DNA of 64,000 bases from Molanna angustata (GCA_963576475.1 OY754977.1:14753443-14817442); one strand, 5' to 3'; counted from the stretch's first letter, positions 10,565 to 21,660 are shown. Notes: generated by a model not told the origin, from the sequence alone. Numbers and translations: made by a program.

Positions 10565-10815
10565 TTCACCTCTCTTCTTCTTCTTCAGCCTATTTCCGTT
10601 CATTCCCGAAGGAAAGCCTCCTCCATTTGACTCCATGTCGTCATGTTCTGTGCAGCCTGCAACCAGAAAATGCTAGCATATCGTTGTATATCTATTTTCC
10701 ACTTCAGCTGCGGTCGCCTTACACCTCTCTTTGTCATACGAGGTCTCTAAGTCATCGCACTCTTTGTCCACTTATCGTCAGAGCTTCTAGCTACGTGTCC
10801 CACCCAATTTCCATT
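10565..10815 (-). pseudogene. LINE RT C-terminal tail with poly-E-like 3' end
   Basis: Minus-strand frames carry a GHVARSS-type word, RGVRRPQLKWKIDIQRYA and WLQAAQNMTTW, followed by FGNERK and an AAGAAGAAGAAG run (10570-10585). The order 'W(K/R).DI......W.QAAQ(D/N)...W...(G/E)EAF' is the ORF2 end of a common insect LINE group. Frame breaks show it is dead. RT catalytic motifs are absent. Confidence 0.65.
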
Positions 10816-10859
10816 TCAGTTAGAATCGCTACACGGTGGATTATATACTAACGTCTACA

Positions 10860-12000
10860 ATGCGCATTCACCTGTTTCCGGTTTAGTAAGTCAAAGTTTC
10901 CGGTTGGCTCTCTGATTGGTTGAGATCTCGTAGTATTAAGTCAAGTGAGCTGCGAAATAATACATTAAATTCGAAAATTTAAAAAATGTATATATTTAAT
11001 TTATAATAATTTATAATTCAATTTATAAATTAACTCGCTCATGCGAGTCACTATTATTATTATAAACAAAATTTAAACCTAACCAAAGAATACAGAAAAG
11101 AAAAGCTCGGACTAGACGCTCACATTCCTATTAATATGAATTATTTTTAATTCAATATCATACTCTAGTAATTAAAACTAAATAAAATACTATTAAACAT
11201 AATGTTATTCTTTTATTCCAGTAATTGCGCTTTACCATTTTGAATAAAACGTATTTTGTACACAAACAAAAACAATTATCTTTGATGAGGTTTATTCAAC
11301 ATAAGAATTCACCAACTTTAAGAAAACAAAAGAAATTTTGCTATTCTCGGTCGATCTACACGTGTCTCGTTCATGAACACTCTTCATTGTTTTAAAAAAG
11401 AAACATTTTCCCAAGTTTTTTTTTCTTACCTGTTTATACAAGTTGATAAAAGATTATTCCCAGACGAGGGACAAATAAAGAAAATTGTTTTTATTATAAC
11501 GCTCATCAGACAATGGCAAATGCCGAGTTATCATTTCCAATAAATGATTAACGAAATTAAAAATTATATCATGATTTAGTAAAGTTTCTTTTAAAGACTC
11601 AAGAATATGACATTATTACCGCCAAAAAACTGCTTTGGAAGGTGGCGGGAAAATGTAATTGTTATTATTTTTTATTAAAAAATACATTAATAAAAAAAAA
11701 TAGTCAAAAGGCACTTATGTATGTAGTTAAGAAAGAGTTACTGTTTCTAGGACTGAGTAACAAATGGCAACACGCATCTTTTTTTATTATTATTTGCTAT
11801 AAATATTTGAATATAAATAATTTGTTTTTCGTCAATTTCTCTACTCCTGTGGAAAAAAATCCTATTACTATCTGGAATAGCAACACCTCATATTAAGAAG
11901 AGCTGTAGCCTCCGAAGAGGAAATAATGAGACAGCAGAATGACTCTCGACATCCGCTATATGGTCACATCCTCCCGCCCTCAAGACTCGAGTCTAGAAAC
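10860..12000. other. No gene seen
   Basis: AT-rich. An 84-codon open frame at 11642-11896 has no recognisable motif. I see no repeat shared with the rest of the window. Confidence 0.4.
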
Positions 12001-12008
12001 GGCTTTAT

Positions 12009-12196
12009 CAGGGGGGCAAGTCTGGTTCGACCGGCGAAATCAAAACCCTAGCGATTACCCATACCATGGATATAATTATCGTATGGAGTTCTATGACATC
12101 TAAAGATATTATAGAACTCCATATATTAATTATATCCATGATATGGGTAATCGTGAGGGTTTTGATTTCGCCGATTGAACCAGACTTGCTCCCCAG
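12009..12196. mobile_element. Foldback element family A, copy A1 (near-complete palindrome)
   Basis: The left half reads GGGGGGCAAGTCTGGTT, then 'cgaaatcaaaaccct', 'gattaccca', 'atggatataatta', 'atatggagttctat'. The right half is its reverse complement, ending AACCAGACTTGCTCCCC. About 85 bp on each side pair, leaving a short centre. Such palindromes are foldback MITEs: non-autonomous DNA elements moved by an absent transposase. Related loci lie at 14552, 31148, 46213, 51822 and 58119. CAGGGG at the left end is hAT-like, but I found no convincing target duplication, so the superfamily is open. Confidence 0.85.
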
Positions 12197-12425
12197 GAAT
12201 GCAATCGCATTAACCTCAACCAGCGAAAATAGAAGAGTTGAGCCATGAACCAACAGAGGTACTTCCAACGGGTTACCAAATACCATATATATACAACCTG
12301 GAAATCACTGAACAGACTAAAGACGGGTATAGGAAGATGTATATGTTATATATGTGAATAACAAGTCTAGAATCCAATTCAATATGACTTTATTTTGCAT
12401 ATAGTATTCGCTACTCCCACCACCA
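12197..12425. other. No gene seen
   Basis: Short AT-rich spacer between foldback A1 and the 3' UTR of an R1-like LINE. Confidence 0.4.
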
Positions 12426-12701
12426 CCCGCTCCGTATATGGGGACTGTCAACGGCCCCTTCGCAGAACGCTAGAATGAATGACAAAAAAAAACAATGCAT
12501 GGCACGAAGAGTAGCTCATGGAGCCCTCTAGATTAGCAATCTCGGCACCATGGTGCAAAAAGAACAATCAACAAGTGCGAATTGAGATTCACACTTGCGG
12601 ACTGTCGGCGACTTCAGATCCATATATATAAGGCATCAGAGAAGTGACCAAGATCTCTGGAAACAGAAAAGTCAGTGAGAATCTTCGGATAATAAGGCAC
12701 C
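12426..12701 (-). mobile_element. 3' UTR of R1-like LINE, copy 1
   Basis: Reverse complement matches 28108-28315 and 56575-56725. Shared blocks: GGGGCCGTTNNNAGTCCC, 'tgcatgg.acg' and the 'agcaatctc..caccatggtgcaaaaagaacaatc' region, split by differences. It lies directly downstream of the stop codon of the RT fragment at 12702-13525, which identifies it as that element's 3' UTR. Confidence 0.75.
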
Positions 12702-13525
12702 TTATCTATGGCAAAATCGTATGAAGGCTTTGTAATTGTTCTTCGAGATCACTAAGTCCGCATGTCCAATGGGACCTTGAAGAGGCCCACGGACAGCAAC
12801 GAGGAGCTCCGATCTGTAAGAGGACACAATTGGGTGGGAACACTCCCAAAGGATGTGATCCGAAGTTTGGTCCGGACATTGACAAAACTGACATGAGGAA
12901 GAGGGAGCAATGTTGAAGCGATGGAGATAGCTTTTAAAGTTACCGTGTCCTGTGAGAAATTGAGAAGTCCAAAAGTCTGGAACAACCCAAGGAGATTTCA
13001 GTCGCGACCTCACGTCAGGAAAAAATAAAAAGGTAACTCTACCAACTAGACAGGTCGTCCAGCGGTTTTGCCAAATGTTTAGTAGAGTGTCGCTCACGTT
13101 TCTATTAATTGAGCTTCGAGACGTTCGACTCTCAGGGGGGTGAAAAGAAGTGGCACCGACGACAGAAGGACGGCCTCGCAATAAATTGAAAATAGCACCT
13201 CTACGTTGAATTTCAAGATCAAGGGGGGTTAAGCCTGTCAAAATTGGCAGGGTTTCGGTGGGGCTTGTTCTGTAAGCTTTGGATAGTGCAATGAGAGCGA
13301 ATCTTTGGCCTGAAAGCAAGGTTCTTCGAATATGCTGAAACTCGCAGGCGTTAGACCAACAGCCTGCCGCATAGCAAGCGATGCCAAGATAAACGGCTTT
13401 GTAGAAAAGGCGGGCGATAGGAAATTGCAGACCCCAGCTTGCTTTGGCGAGGTGTCCTATTCCAATGAAAGCAAACTTAGCCTTATCTACACATGATTTG
13501 GCATGATTTTTGAAACTCGGTCCCC
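12702..13525 (-). pseudogene. R1-like non-LTR retrotransposon, RT C-terminal third
   Basis: About 270 residues remain open on the minus strand from a stop near 13527 to 12702. The order is: KAKFAFIGIGHLAKASWGL-like thumb segment, YKAVYLGIACYAAGCWS, then RTLLSGQRFALIALSKAYRT, TPLDLEIQRRG, LTGHGNFKSYLHRF and a zinc-knuckle-like cluster CQFCQCPDQTSDHILWECSH. 'AQR..L..(L/A)..AYRT.ST..L..L.G..PLDLEI..R' followed by 'TGHG.F..YL.RF......C..C...DET..H.L.EC' is the classic C-terminus of R1/Jockey-group ORF2. The RT catalytic YADD region and endonuclease lie upstream in the family and are absent here. R1 elements often sit in rDNA, but no rRNA is seen, and the upstream sequence is unrelated. The long undisturbed frame suggests a young copy. 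Confidence 0.85.
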
Positions 13526-13620
13526 TTTAAATCCCCTTTATAGTCAATAAATAAATTACAGATCTTAAAATATGCACGCAAATATAAAAAAAAAACAAAA
13601 ATTTGCACGACGTACGGTGT
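13526..13620. other. Junction upstream of the R1-like fragment
   Basis: AT-rich sequence with an A8 run; it probably marks the 5' truncation point of the LINE copy. Confidence 0.35.
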
Positions 13621-14170
13621 TTACTCTATAGGCCTAAGGCAAAGAATGGCCGCCGCTCATTCAATATACGAATGCGTCCGATTCCGTATTCAGGAATCTC
13701 CGTCGACACGACGATAGGTATATCACACTATCCCCTCTCGAACACAATGGCGAATTATATTGATTGATCAATGATCAGTCCAATAGACTTGAAGGCGCTG
13801 GAGTTGGTCGCGGCCTCAGCCTTCCCACCCACGGTGGCGGTACCTCCTGACTCGTTCCAGGTTCACGCTGATCCCTTGCTTCATCATCCTGAAACGATGT
13901 TTAAACTATAGGCCTAAGGCAAAGAATGCGTCCGATTCCGCATTCGGGAATCTCCGCCGACACGAAGATATATCACAGTAAGGTAAACCTGGACTTATGG
14001 GAAATGCTAGATGCTGACCAGGACATGGGGAGACGCAGAACATGTCACAGCAACTGAATTTCCAACTTATGGAGGGAAGGTGCTCTGAGGAGGATCTATG
14101 GCGAGCAAATGAAGTTATAATTATGGCTGCAAATTGCTGGAGGGACACAATATAGGTTGATGATCGTGGA
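13621..14170. repeat. GC-richer block with an internal direct duplication
   Basis: TATAGGCCTAAGGCAAAGAA begins at 13628 and again at 13909. Downstream both read GCGTCCGATTCCG.ATTC.G then 'gaatctccg(t/c)cgacacga'; the first copy has an extra 'ggccgccgctcattcaatatac' segment, divided here for length. The intervening part is GC-rich (13790-13870). An 80-codon minus frame with a cysteine-rich stretch overlaps but has no family I recognise. Probably part of an unidentified mobile element. Confidence 0.6.
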
Positions 14171-14551
14171 CACGGAAAGTAATTTAGTCAATTTTTCTGC
14201 GTAAAAATAAAATTCATCGGCTTACTTTAATTTATTTTTCTAACATCAAAATTATCTTTATAATTTGCTTCTTAAAAGGTTCATTATATGATTCAAAATA
14301 TCGCTTTGTAGCATTAAGTACCTTTCATCTTCTCAAAGAAAAATCCTGTACATTTATTTTAAGCTATCATTACCTTAGGTACTCTTGAAAGGACTTTCAT
14401 GAATGACTCTTCACAATAAATATTATTGATAATCATTTTTTTGCAATTTATGAAACATTTTAGTTTTTCTGAGAATTTGATCCTAACAACTCCTCTAAGT
14501 TTCATCGATCTATAATTATCAGAATCACACAACGTACATATTTACTTACAC
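14171..14551. other. No gene seen
   Basis: AT-rich spacer, nothing recognised. Confidence 0.4.
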
Positions 14552-14707
14552 AACGAAATAAAAACCCTCGTGACTACCCATATCATGGATATAATTATTA
14601 TATGGAGTTCTATGACATCTAAAAATATTATAGAACTCCATATGAAAATAATATCCATGATATGGGTAATCGTGTGGGTTTTGATTTCGCTGGTCGGACC
14701 AGACTTT
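14552..14707. mobile_element. Foldback element family A, copy A2
   Basis: Same palindromic body as A1 (TACCCATATCATGGATATAA on the left, TATCCATGATATGGGTAATC on the right) in the same orientation, but both termini are trimmed: the left G-run is missing and the right end stops at ACCAGACTTTA. Confidence 0.8.
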
Positions 14708-15183
14708 ATTTAATATTATGAAAACTAGTGTAGGTACAATGTGCAATATGATTCATGCTCTTCCTACGTTTTACTATGCAATGCAGTACCGGCGTTATGT
14801 ACTTGTATAATAACGCTAGTACTGCACTGCATAATAAAACACAATAACATAAATAAACTTAATAAAATGTCGGTGTACATGAATTTGAATTAAATATTCA
14901 CAATGTCAACATTGTTAGCAAGTGTACTCCGACTGTCTAAAGACATACATATCCAACCAATGTTACATAGGTTGTGAGAAATGAAGGTATATTCAGTACC
15001 TAACTAGTATTAAGTGAAAATGTAACTGTGTTTTGTGACGCCTTATAAACACAGACACGGCAACAAGGAGTATGTACACGGTATATAAGGACTATTTACA
15101 CTACAAACAAGACTAGTTATACAAGTTTAATTCATGAACTACAGGGCAACAAAACTATGAATCATTTAATTAATGTTGGCATA
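14708..15183. other. No gene; imperfect inverted sequence
   Basis: AT-rich. A TATGCAATGCAGTACCGGCG stretch at 14776 faces CGCTAGTACTGCACTGCATA at 14813, so a ~20-bp imperfect stem spans 14776-14832. Otherwise nothing. Confidence 0.45.
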
Positions 15184-15520
15184 AGTTTGTTTTTTCTGAT
15201 TTTATTTTTACTCATAAGTTTGTATATTTTTCTGTTACTGTTACCATTAGTTTGTATTTTTCTCAATTTTTTATATTTTCTAACTCATATGTTTGTATAA
15301 TTTTCTGTTACAAAGTTTGTTTTTTCTCATTTTTTTCATATTTTCTTACTCATATATTTTTATTGTTTTCTATGACTGTTACCATGAGTTTGTTTTTTCT
15401 TAATTTTTCATATTTTCTTACTCATATCTTTGAATATTTTTCTGTTACTGTTACCATACGCTTGTTTTTGTTCTCAGTTTTTCATATATTCTTACCCATA
15501 TTTTTTTCTCTGTTATTTAA
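15184..15520. repeat. Degenerate ~65-73 bp tandem repeat, about five units
   Basis: Unit starts (AGTTTGTNTTTT) fall near 15184, 15249, 15314, 15387 and 15459, each followed by a 'catattttcttactcatat' core and CTGTTACTGTTACCAT. A 115-codon open frame (15252-15599) across it reads a phenylalanine-rich peptide repeat (FSYFLTHIF...SVTVT). I take the frame as a by-product of repeat composition. Confidence 0.75.
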
Positions 15521-16235
15521 GTATTTTCATTTATTAATACTACAATCTATTGTGGTGTTAATATCGTGTTTATCTATGTTTATAAAAATATTTCGTTAGA
15601 AGTTATTTATTAGGTACATCGAATTTGCAATAGATAGACAGATGATATTAAGAGTGCAAAGACAAGTTATTAATTGGTAATCTAGTGTTATGGCGCCCCA
15701 GTAACAATTTCGTAGTATAATTTATGAACCAGAGATTCATGAAACTACATATCTATACAGGATATAGTAAAGGAGACACCAAGGAATACCAAAGTATTTC
15801 GAGTAACACGCCATACTTATAAATACCTGCTAAATATTCATCTTCCCCTTATATCATTGAGAGAAAAATTTATTATTTTTATTTCACAAAATTTCACCCA
15901 TTATACAGAAAAACCATTAAAAATTAAACATAGAATTATGCTCTTTGAAGCCTAATTCTATGTTTTGTTAAGTATTTATATGAATTGATGGATAAAGTCT
16001 GATCTTTCAAATAATTTACGTATAATCTGCTTTTCATTTTGAGGAATAAATCGAAAAACTATGTAAAATAGATAAAGGTATAAAAAAATGTCATATAATA
16101 AAAAAAAACAAAAAGGTATTATTTTTTTACATTTGTCAAAAAAAAATACATACATTAAATAAAAATTCAATATTCAGCTCCTATTTCGACATGTATTGGA
16201 AAACTAATTAATCCCTAAAACTATTGGATAAAAAT
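15521..16235. other. No gene seen
   Basis: AT-rich; short inverted words 'catagaattatg'/'cctaattctatg' at 15928-15963 form a small stem. Nothing else. Confidence 0.4.
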
Positions 16236-16453
16236 TACCCTGAGTAGTGTCGGCTTTCGGAGATAACAGCCTTCAAAGTATTGAAAATTGCTATAAATCA
16301 CATGTTTCATTTATAGACATTTTGGTTGGTGGAAACCCCCCGACAGCTACATTTAAAGAGAAATATCAACTTATTACACTATAACTGTGTTAAAATAGCA
16401 ATTTCCAAAATTTTGAAATCTGTTATCTCCTAAAGCCATCACTACTCATGGTT
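16236..16453. mobile_element. TIR element, family E
   Basis: Left arm TGAGTAGTGTCGGCTTTCGG, then AGATAACAG and 'aaaattgct' (16241-16292). Right arm reads 'agcaatttcc', CTGTTATCTCCTAAAGCC and CACTACTCA (16397-16449). About 50 bp pair with several mismatches around a ~105-bp unique centre, which contains a C5 run. Non-autonomous DNA transposon (MITE); only one copy in this window. Confidence 0.7.
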
Positions 16454-16574
16454 CATAATGTCAAATCGTTTTTACTTGTTGTGGTATCCTTAGAATTTCG
16501 TTATTGGAATGCATTAAATTTATATTTAAAGGATCATTGCGCAATGTTATGTAATATATTCTGTGAATTTACCA

Positions 16575-16895
16575 ACAATCAAAAATAATAACCATACCAT
16601 ACCATACCATCACGCCATTTCCCTATTTGGGGTAGGCAGAGAGAACCGAACGCCAGACTCCTCTCTCTTGACATACATTCCTCGCTTCATTCACGTCCAT
16701 ACATCGTCTCATACACGCTCTTCTATTATTCTTACTTCTAACATCTCCATCTTTCAAAATCCCATTTATGTGATCGTGCCAACTCTTTCTTGGCCGACCT
16801 CTACTTTTCATTCCTCTTTTATCAGCCTTGTATACTTTTTTTGTCAGACGGTCATCACTCATTCTTTCTATATGCCCTAAGGTGGTTCGGCCACA
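16575..16895 (-). pseudogene. LINE RT C-terminal tail with (CCATA)n end
   Basis: Minus frame: 'RMSDDRLTKKVYKADKRG', GRPRKSWHDHI, then NRRACMRRCMDVNEA and WRSVLSAYPK with stop. Just upstream of it (16870-16880) is a WFG H-type start. The order FGH.ERM.D(E/D)RLTK...GRGRPR...NRR.CM......EA..VC..R..WRSV.SAYP is familiar from LINE ORF2 termini in moths and butterflies. The 3' end is a short CCATA repeat at 16595-16611, mirrored. An inverse-related copy is at 43860-44190. 5' truncated at an A-rich junction near 16895. Confidence 0.8.
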
Positions 16896-16899
16896 TAGA

Positions 16900-17690
16900 A
16901 AAATAATAAAATAAAAAAAAATGAGCTATTATACTATGAAGTCTGGTCTGTCGCTGGCCCTTACTCTATTAGTAATATTTTGTTAATTCTGATCCCCTTT
17001 TTCTTTGGGCACAACTGATCTTTAACCTTGTTAATAGATTTGCACCCCGTACAATAGAGCAACCACGTTTCTTGCTAGTCCAGCTCTCTACGAAATTTCC
17101 CTCCCATCCACATTCAATTTGAAACTACGCTCCATAGAGATTCTGTAACGCCCAGTAGAATATACGACTGTATTATACATACCTTAATAAGAGTAGAGTT
17201 GCTCTTTGTGCTATTGTAATTGTTTTCCTTAGCATTTATTTACTCACAAAAAATAACGATTCCATTTCGAGTTTCGCGAGTGTTTACGAACAACTCGGCG
17301 GTCGTTAAAATCGCTAATGAGGGGAACTTTATATTAACAAAAGCAATCATAGAACCTCCTTGTTTTAATCGTTATAAAAACGTTTCAAATAAAGGCAAAA
17401 CTATTTTGCCTAACAAATTACGTTTACGTTAAGATTGTGCCGATTATACTTTTTCTGTTAAGTAAACAAAGCTCTGTATACAATACTTATTTTTTTACCA
17501 CATTTCTCCGTGAATGCAGCCCGACTTACACGAAACACTTACATTTTTCATATCGTCATCCCCTCCTATTCTTTCCCCTCCGTTTTATTATTGTTTTTTG
17601 TTTTTAATGTTTCAACACAAATAACGTATTTTATTCACATAAATTGGTACGTGTCATAAACACAGTTTACCTTCCCCAACTGAATATTTA
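16900..17690. other. No gene seen
   Basis: AT-rich sequence. A 70-codon open frame at 17220-17432 shows no motif. The stretch 16980-17150 is slightly richer in GC but unrecognised. Confidence 0.4.
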
Positions 17691-17727
17691 TTTATTTTAT
17701 TTAAGATTTGATACACGGTTAATATTT

Positions 17728-18891
17728 TTTTTTTTATTTACTAACAAAAACAATACAAGGTTCACATATAAATCATAATTTAAAAAGGTATACAATTTCC
17801 ATCATATAATTCATAATAACCCTCTTTAATTGAGATAAAATCTCGTGTTAAAAGAGGGGAGTATCCATTTAATATTGTTACATATACCAAAAAATTGTAC
17901 ATCTACTAAAAATATGAAGCTACACAAAACAAGAATGAAATAAAAAAAAATAAATAAATAAATCAATACAATTTTTTTAGTTTTATTTATAAATATATTA
18001 TAATTTTTTTCGAGTCTAAGACTCAAAGGGAGTTCATTTTTTTTTTTTAATAAAAAATGAATATGTCCTTGTTAAACAAGTACATATACATCTTCCTACG
18101 TTCCCTAAAATAAGCAAATAAATGCTTGTGCTATAGGTGAACGAAATCGGTCGAGGCAGGATTCGAACTCACGACCACTGGATTACTAACCCAGCGCGCT
18201 AACCGCTCTGCCACCGACCCATCATCATTAAACCACTTAGTACCTTTATACTTATAGAAATGTTGTGAGACAGTTGTACGTAAAAGAGGAATGGTAATAC
18301 ATCCTTGTGAATTTATTCTGCTGCTTAAAGAAAATGACAATGGTTTGAATTTGTAAGAATATCTTTATGAATTTGGAACAATGAGATTTTTTTGTAGATA
18401 TTTTCAACAGTTGAAACTTTAAATTCTTGAAATAAATTAATAGTTTGATGATCAAATCTCTTTTTTAATATAATTTTAATAATGATTCTTTGAAAAACTT
18501 CTAAAGGCACTAAAGTGGTTTTAAAAGCTCCCCCCCAACATATAATGCCATATTGTAAGATGGATTGAAATAATGAAAAATATATTGTTTTAAGCAAGTT
18601 TGTTTGAAGTATATTTCTTAGTCTCAGAAAAATAAAAATTAGCTTTTTAAGGCGTTCAATAGTAGTAGTTATATGTAATTTCCATTTCATACTGCTTTCA
18701 ATAATAGTGCCTAGGTATCGGATGTTATTTTTAGTGGATAATTTAATACACGCTGAGTTACAAGATATGGAGTTGTTGAAACAGGAATTGTCAATATGAA
18801 TTTTAATATTAAGGTCTTCTTGGATGTATTTATCATTTAGTGCAAATGGGATGATACACGTTTTATCTGTATTCAATGTATGAAAGTACAT
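17728..18891 (-). pseudogene. LINE RT 3' part interrupted by a SINE
   Basis: From 18891 down to 18325 the minus frame reads a typical RT thumb and post-RT region: 'NTDKTCIIPF', IRYLGTIIESSMKWKLHI, 'ILQYGIICWGG', 'LEVFQRIIIKIIL'. After a frameshift near 18325, IPLLRTTVSQHFYKY continues to 18230. A SINE occupies 18039-18224. Beyond it, from about 18038 to 17960, the frame resumes with LPLSLRLEKNYNIFINKT, the usual C-terminal end of this LINE type, then a 3' UTR and an A-rich tail (17728-17740). The IRYLG and YG..(C/I)WG motifs fit CR1/Jockey-group elements. The catalytic YADD motif is upstream of the truncation. Confidence 0.8.
18039..18224 (-). mobile_element. tRNA-derived SINE, family 2, inserted in a LINE
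   Basis: Minus strand: GGTCGGTGGCAGAGCGGTTA, then an anticodon-like loop TTAGTAA between paired arms, B box GAGTTCGAATCC, then a tail with CGATTTCGTTCACCTATAGC and an A-rich end. AATGA flanks both sides (plus-strand TCATT at 18034-18038 and 18225-18229), a 5-bp candidate target duplication, and removing one copy joins the flanking LINE frame. Loop sequence suggests tRNA-Thr-like or Ser-like ancestry. Confidence 0.85.
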
Positions 18892-19520
18892 TACAATCGA
18901 ACCAAGACTTCAATATACATTACACATTTACATAATATCAAAACAAAGAAACCGTGCACATAAAAATCTCACAAGGCAAAGCCTGCCTGTGGGAATACCT
19001 ATTAAAATATAAAAAATATTTTGTTATTAACATTAGATAACGATATAAAATGAATATGTATATAGCAAAGTGGAAGACGTATAAGTACAAAAAAATTAAA
19101 GAAGATAAAGAATATACCTTATAGATATATTACAGTTATAATTATAAAAACATAAATACACATAAATCAATAGGTAGGTAAATACAAAATAGCAGACCGA
19201 CAGCGAGCGGTCCTACCAAATAATTATAGTCGACAGCAACGATATGAAAGTCGCAGTCAATATGCATAAGTAGGTACATATTTTATATAAGTTAGTAAAA
19301 TTTCAATTAATACAAAAAAATATATAAACATATTTCCGTATGGCAATAAGCCCGCCATTGTGCACTATTATTGCAATGTATACAAAATGTTTTAAATAAT
19401 TACCGCTAGCCATTTTGATGAGTCTTTGTGACTTGATGCGGTTTGCAACAAAGCTTCTGTCAAAATATTATATGACTATACATGCAACATGGCCTCATGG
19501 CCTCATTCATGGCCTCGCAT
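18892..19520. other. No gene; LINE-like 3' words
   Basis: AT-rich. CAATAAGCCCGCCATTGTGC at 19342 also occurs, with small changes, at 37074 ('caataagcccgcc.agtgcac'), so a short shared 3' UTR-type block is present. Nothing coding. Confidence 0.45.
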
Positions 19521-19737
19521 TCATCACCTTATCCAACTGTCGATTTGTTCAGGAGAACTTTGTTCTCTTAACATATCGACAATGTATCAAGCCAGAATAC
19601 GCGAGAATTGTATGGAGAGGTCTACTTTTTTCACGGCTTTTCCAACTTTGAAGTCAAAAAACACCAACTTAGAGGCTTCGCAGCATATATGTTCCATACA
19701 CGGATTTACTCAGAATTCGGAGTAGAACATTTCGTGT

Positions 19738-19793
19738 GTCTGTGTGTGTGTGTGTGTGTGTGTGTCTGTGTGTCTGTGTGTCTGTGTGTGTGT
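19738..19793. repeat. (TG)n microsatellite
   Basis: TGTGTG units interrupted by TC, ending in GTCCGTCCCCCCC; a fixed part of family G, not random. Confidence 0.9.
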
Positions 19794-20384
19794 CCGTCCC
19801 CCCCTTATAACTTTTGATCCGCTCAATTTACAGAGCCTAAAATTTCAGAATATATAAACAGTTACAGGCCTACAAAACTTTTATACTCGGAATTTTGAAT
19901 TTTTGTTTCAGTCAGGGGTTATCAACTTTTGAATTTTTATTTTATTTTTCCATATATCTCAGAAACCATAAACGCTAGAACGCTGAAAATTGGTACAAAC
20001 ATAGACAAATACAAAATCTCAAATTAGTTCTTTCAAAAAAATTCCAGGGTTTCTCAAACATTTTTTATTAAGAAAAATATTTTTTTATGATAAATTTATG
20101 AGTTTAACTGCCTATATTTCCAAAACTTTTACAATTATCGAAAAAAGCCGAAACACCCCAACTAGATAATTTAATTTTCTATAAAAAATATAAACATTGT
20201 AGTAGAAGATCTCAATTTTTTTTAACAATTTTTTTAAAAATTGAATTTAGTGACGACATCGCTTCATACATTTTGTATGGCAGTCGCCTATACACAATAT
20301 GTAAGAAGACTTAATAGTTTGATACTTCATCTCCAAACATACATACATACCATCATGCTATTTGCATATTCTAGTAGAACATTT

Positions 20385-20440
20385 CGTGTGTCTGTGTGTG
20401 TGTGTGTGTCTGTGTGTGTGTCTGTGTGTGTGTCCGTCCC
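20385..20440. repeat. (TG)n microsatellite, second copy
   Basis: Same interrupted TG run, again ending in GTCCGTCCCCCCC; second module inside the family G copy. Confidence 0.9.
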
Positions 20441-20590
20441 CCCCTTATAACTTTTCATCCGCTCAATTTAAAGAGCCCATATTCAATAATTTGTATTTAT
20501 GGGTTTATAGTTTGGTACATATTCTTCAACTATACATACTATCGCTATCGACAGTTGGATCTCATGTGTTACATGCAACTAGTCAATATT

Positions 20591-21039
20591 CATGCGTGGT
20601 TCAGAGTGTCGCTCGCATGGTCGTGCCTTCCTTTTTAGTTTTAGCTTATTTTCTCAAGGCATTCTTCATTCATTCTACCGATGATGTGTCAAATTAATTT
20701 TACGCATTAAAAGAAATTAAAAAAAATTAAAACAAATCCTGCATTACCATTTTTACGTTGGTTTTGTTTACCTGCAATATTAAGCACACTATATATGACT
20801 GTTGAAACTGCAAATGATAATTAAACTTGAGAGAGAGTAAATAAAAACTCTTACTGTGAATGCGACATTGCAGTAAGACTAAACAACAATATGACAGTCC
20901 GTTGTTTTTACAATCACAGCCCTTAATTGGCATCCGAAGCGACAACTCACATAGAAAGCTTTTATCCAGTTAATCATATCATGCGATAAACTTCACTCAT
21001 ATAAAAAAAGCAATCCAGCTGTATTGGACCTAGTATTTT
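20591..21039. other. No gene seen
   Basis: AT-rich. No frame or repeat recognised. Confidence 0.4.
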
Positions 21040-21170
21040 TTTTAGCGAAATATGTTATTATAATTTTATCATGTAGAAATGCGTCTTTATAGATTTTTTT
21101 ACTTTATTGGTTCAGCACTCATATATTTATATGAGTTTTTTTCAGCGATAAACGATGGGCAGAAAGAATT
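21040..21170 (+). repeat. Short dispersed repeat K, copy 1
   Basis: Shares 'tttatagat', TTTATTGGTTCA(G/A)CACT, 'atatattt.tatga' and TCAGCGATAAA..(A/T)TG.GGCA with 22330-22475 in the same orientation, about 1.3 kb away. Confidence 0.6.
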
Positions 21171-21376
21171 TATTTATTTATTTCTTCGTTTACAAGTTAC
21201 ATAACACATTAACATTATAGTGTCCCCTGTTAGGCAGGCGAGTACCTATTATACTCGTGTTGGGGGTCTATATTATGTTATTATAATATACAATATTTTA
21301 TCATATCACAATATTTTATATTTCATCATATTACATTATACCTACATATTTTTTTCTTTTAATGTTTTATTCATAT
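21171..21376. other. No gene seen
   Basis: AT-rich lead-in to the microsatellite. Confidence 0.35.

Positions 21377-21660
<284 letters not shown>

Larger units (their letters stand above)
19525..20590 (+). mobile_element. Family G dispersed repeat, copy 2, with internal duplication
   Basis: Starts ATCCAACTGTCGATTTG (19530) and ends ATCGACAGTTGGAT (20545). Interior order: 'gaggcttcgcagcatatatg', TTTCGTGTGTCTG with (TG)n, C7 and TTATAACTTTTGATCCGCTC, 'caggggttatcaactttt', 'atatctcagaaacc', AAAAAAGCCGAAACACC, GTGACGACATCGCTTCATAC. The (TG)n-C7-'ataacttttnatccgctcaattta' module occurs twice (19720-19835 and 20372-20478). No long reading frame; frames crossing the (TG)n runs are artefacts. Confidence 0.7.

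Noticed and set aside
12702..13319. 205-codon frame as a host gene
   Set aside because: Its motifs are those of an R1/Jockey ORF2 C-terminus and it is followed by a dispersed 3' UTR.
16236..16453. Pre-microRNA hairpin
   Set aside because: Arms are separated by ~105 bp of unpaired sequence and end in typical MITE TIRs; no miRNA-like short loop.
19608..20697. Frames rich in VCVCVC
   Set aside because: Translations of (TG)n inside family G.
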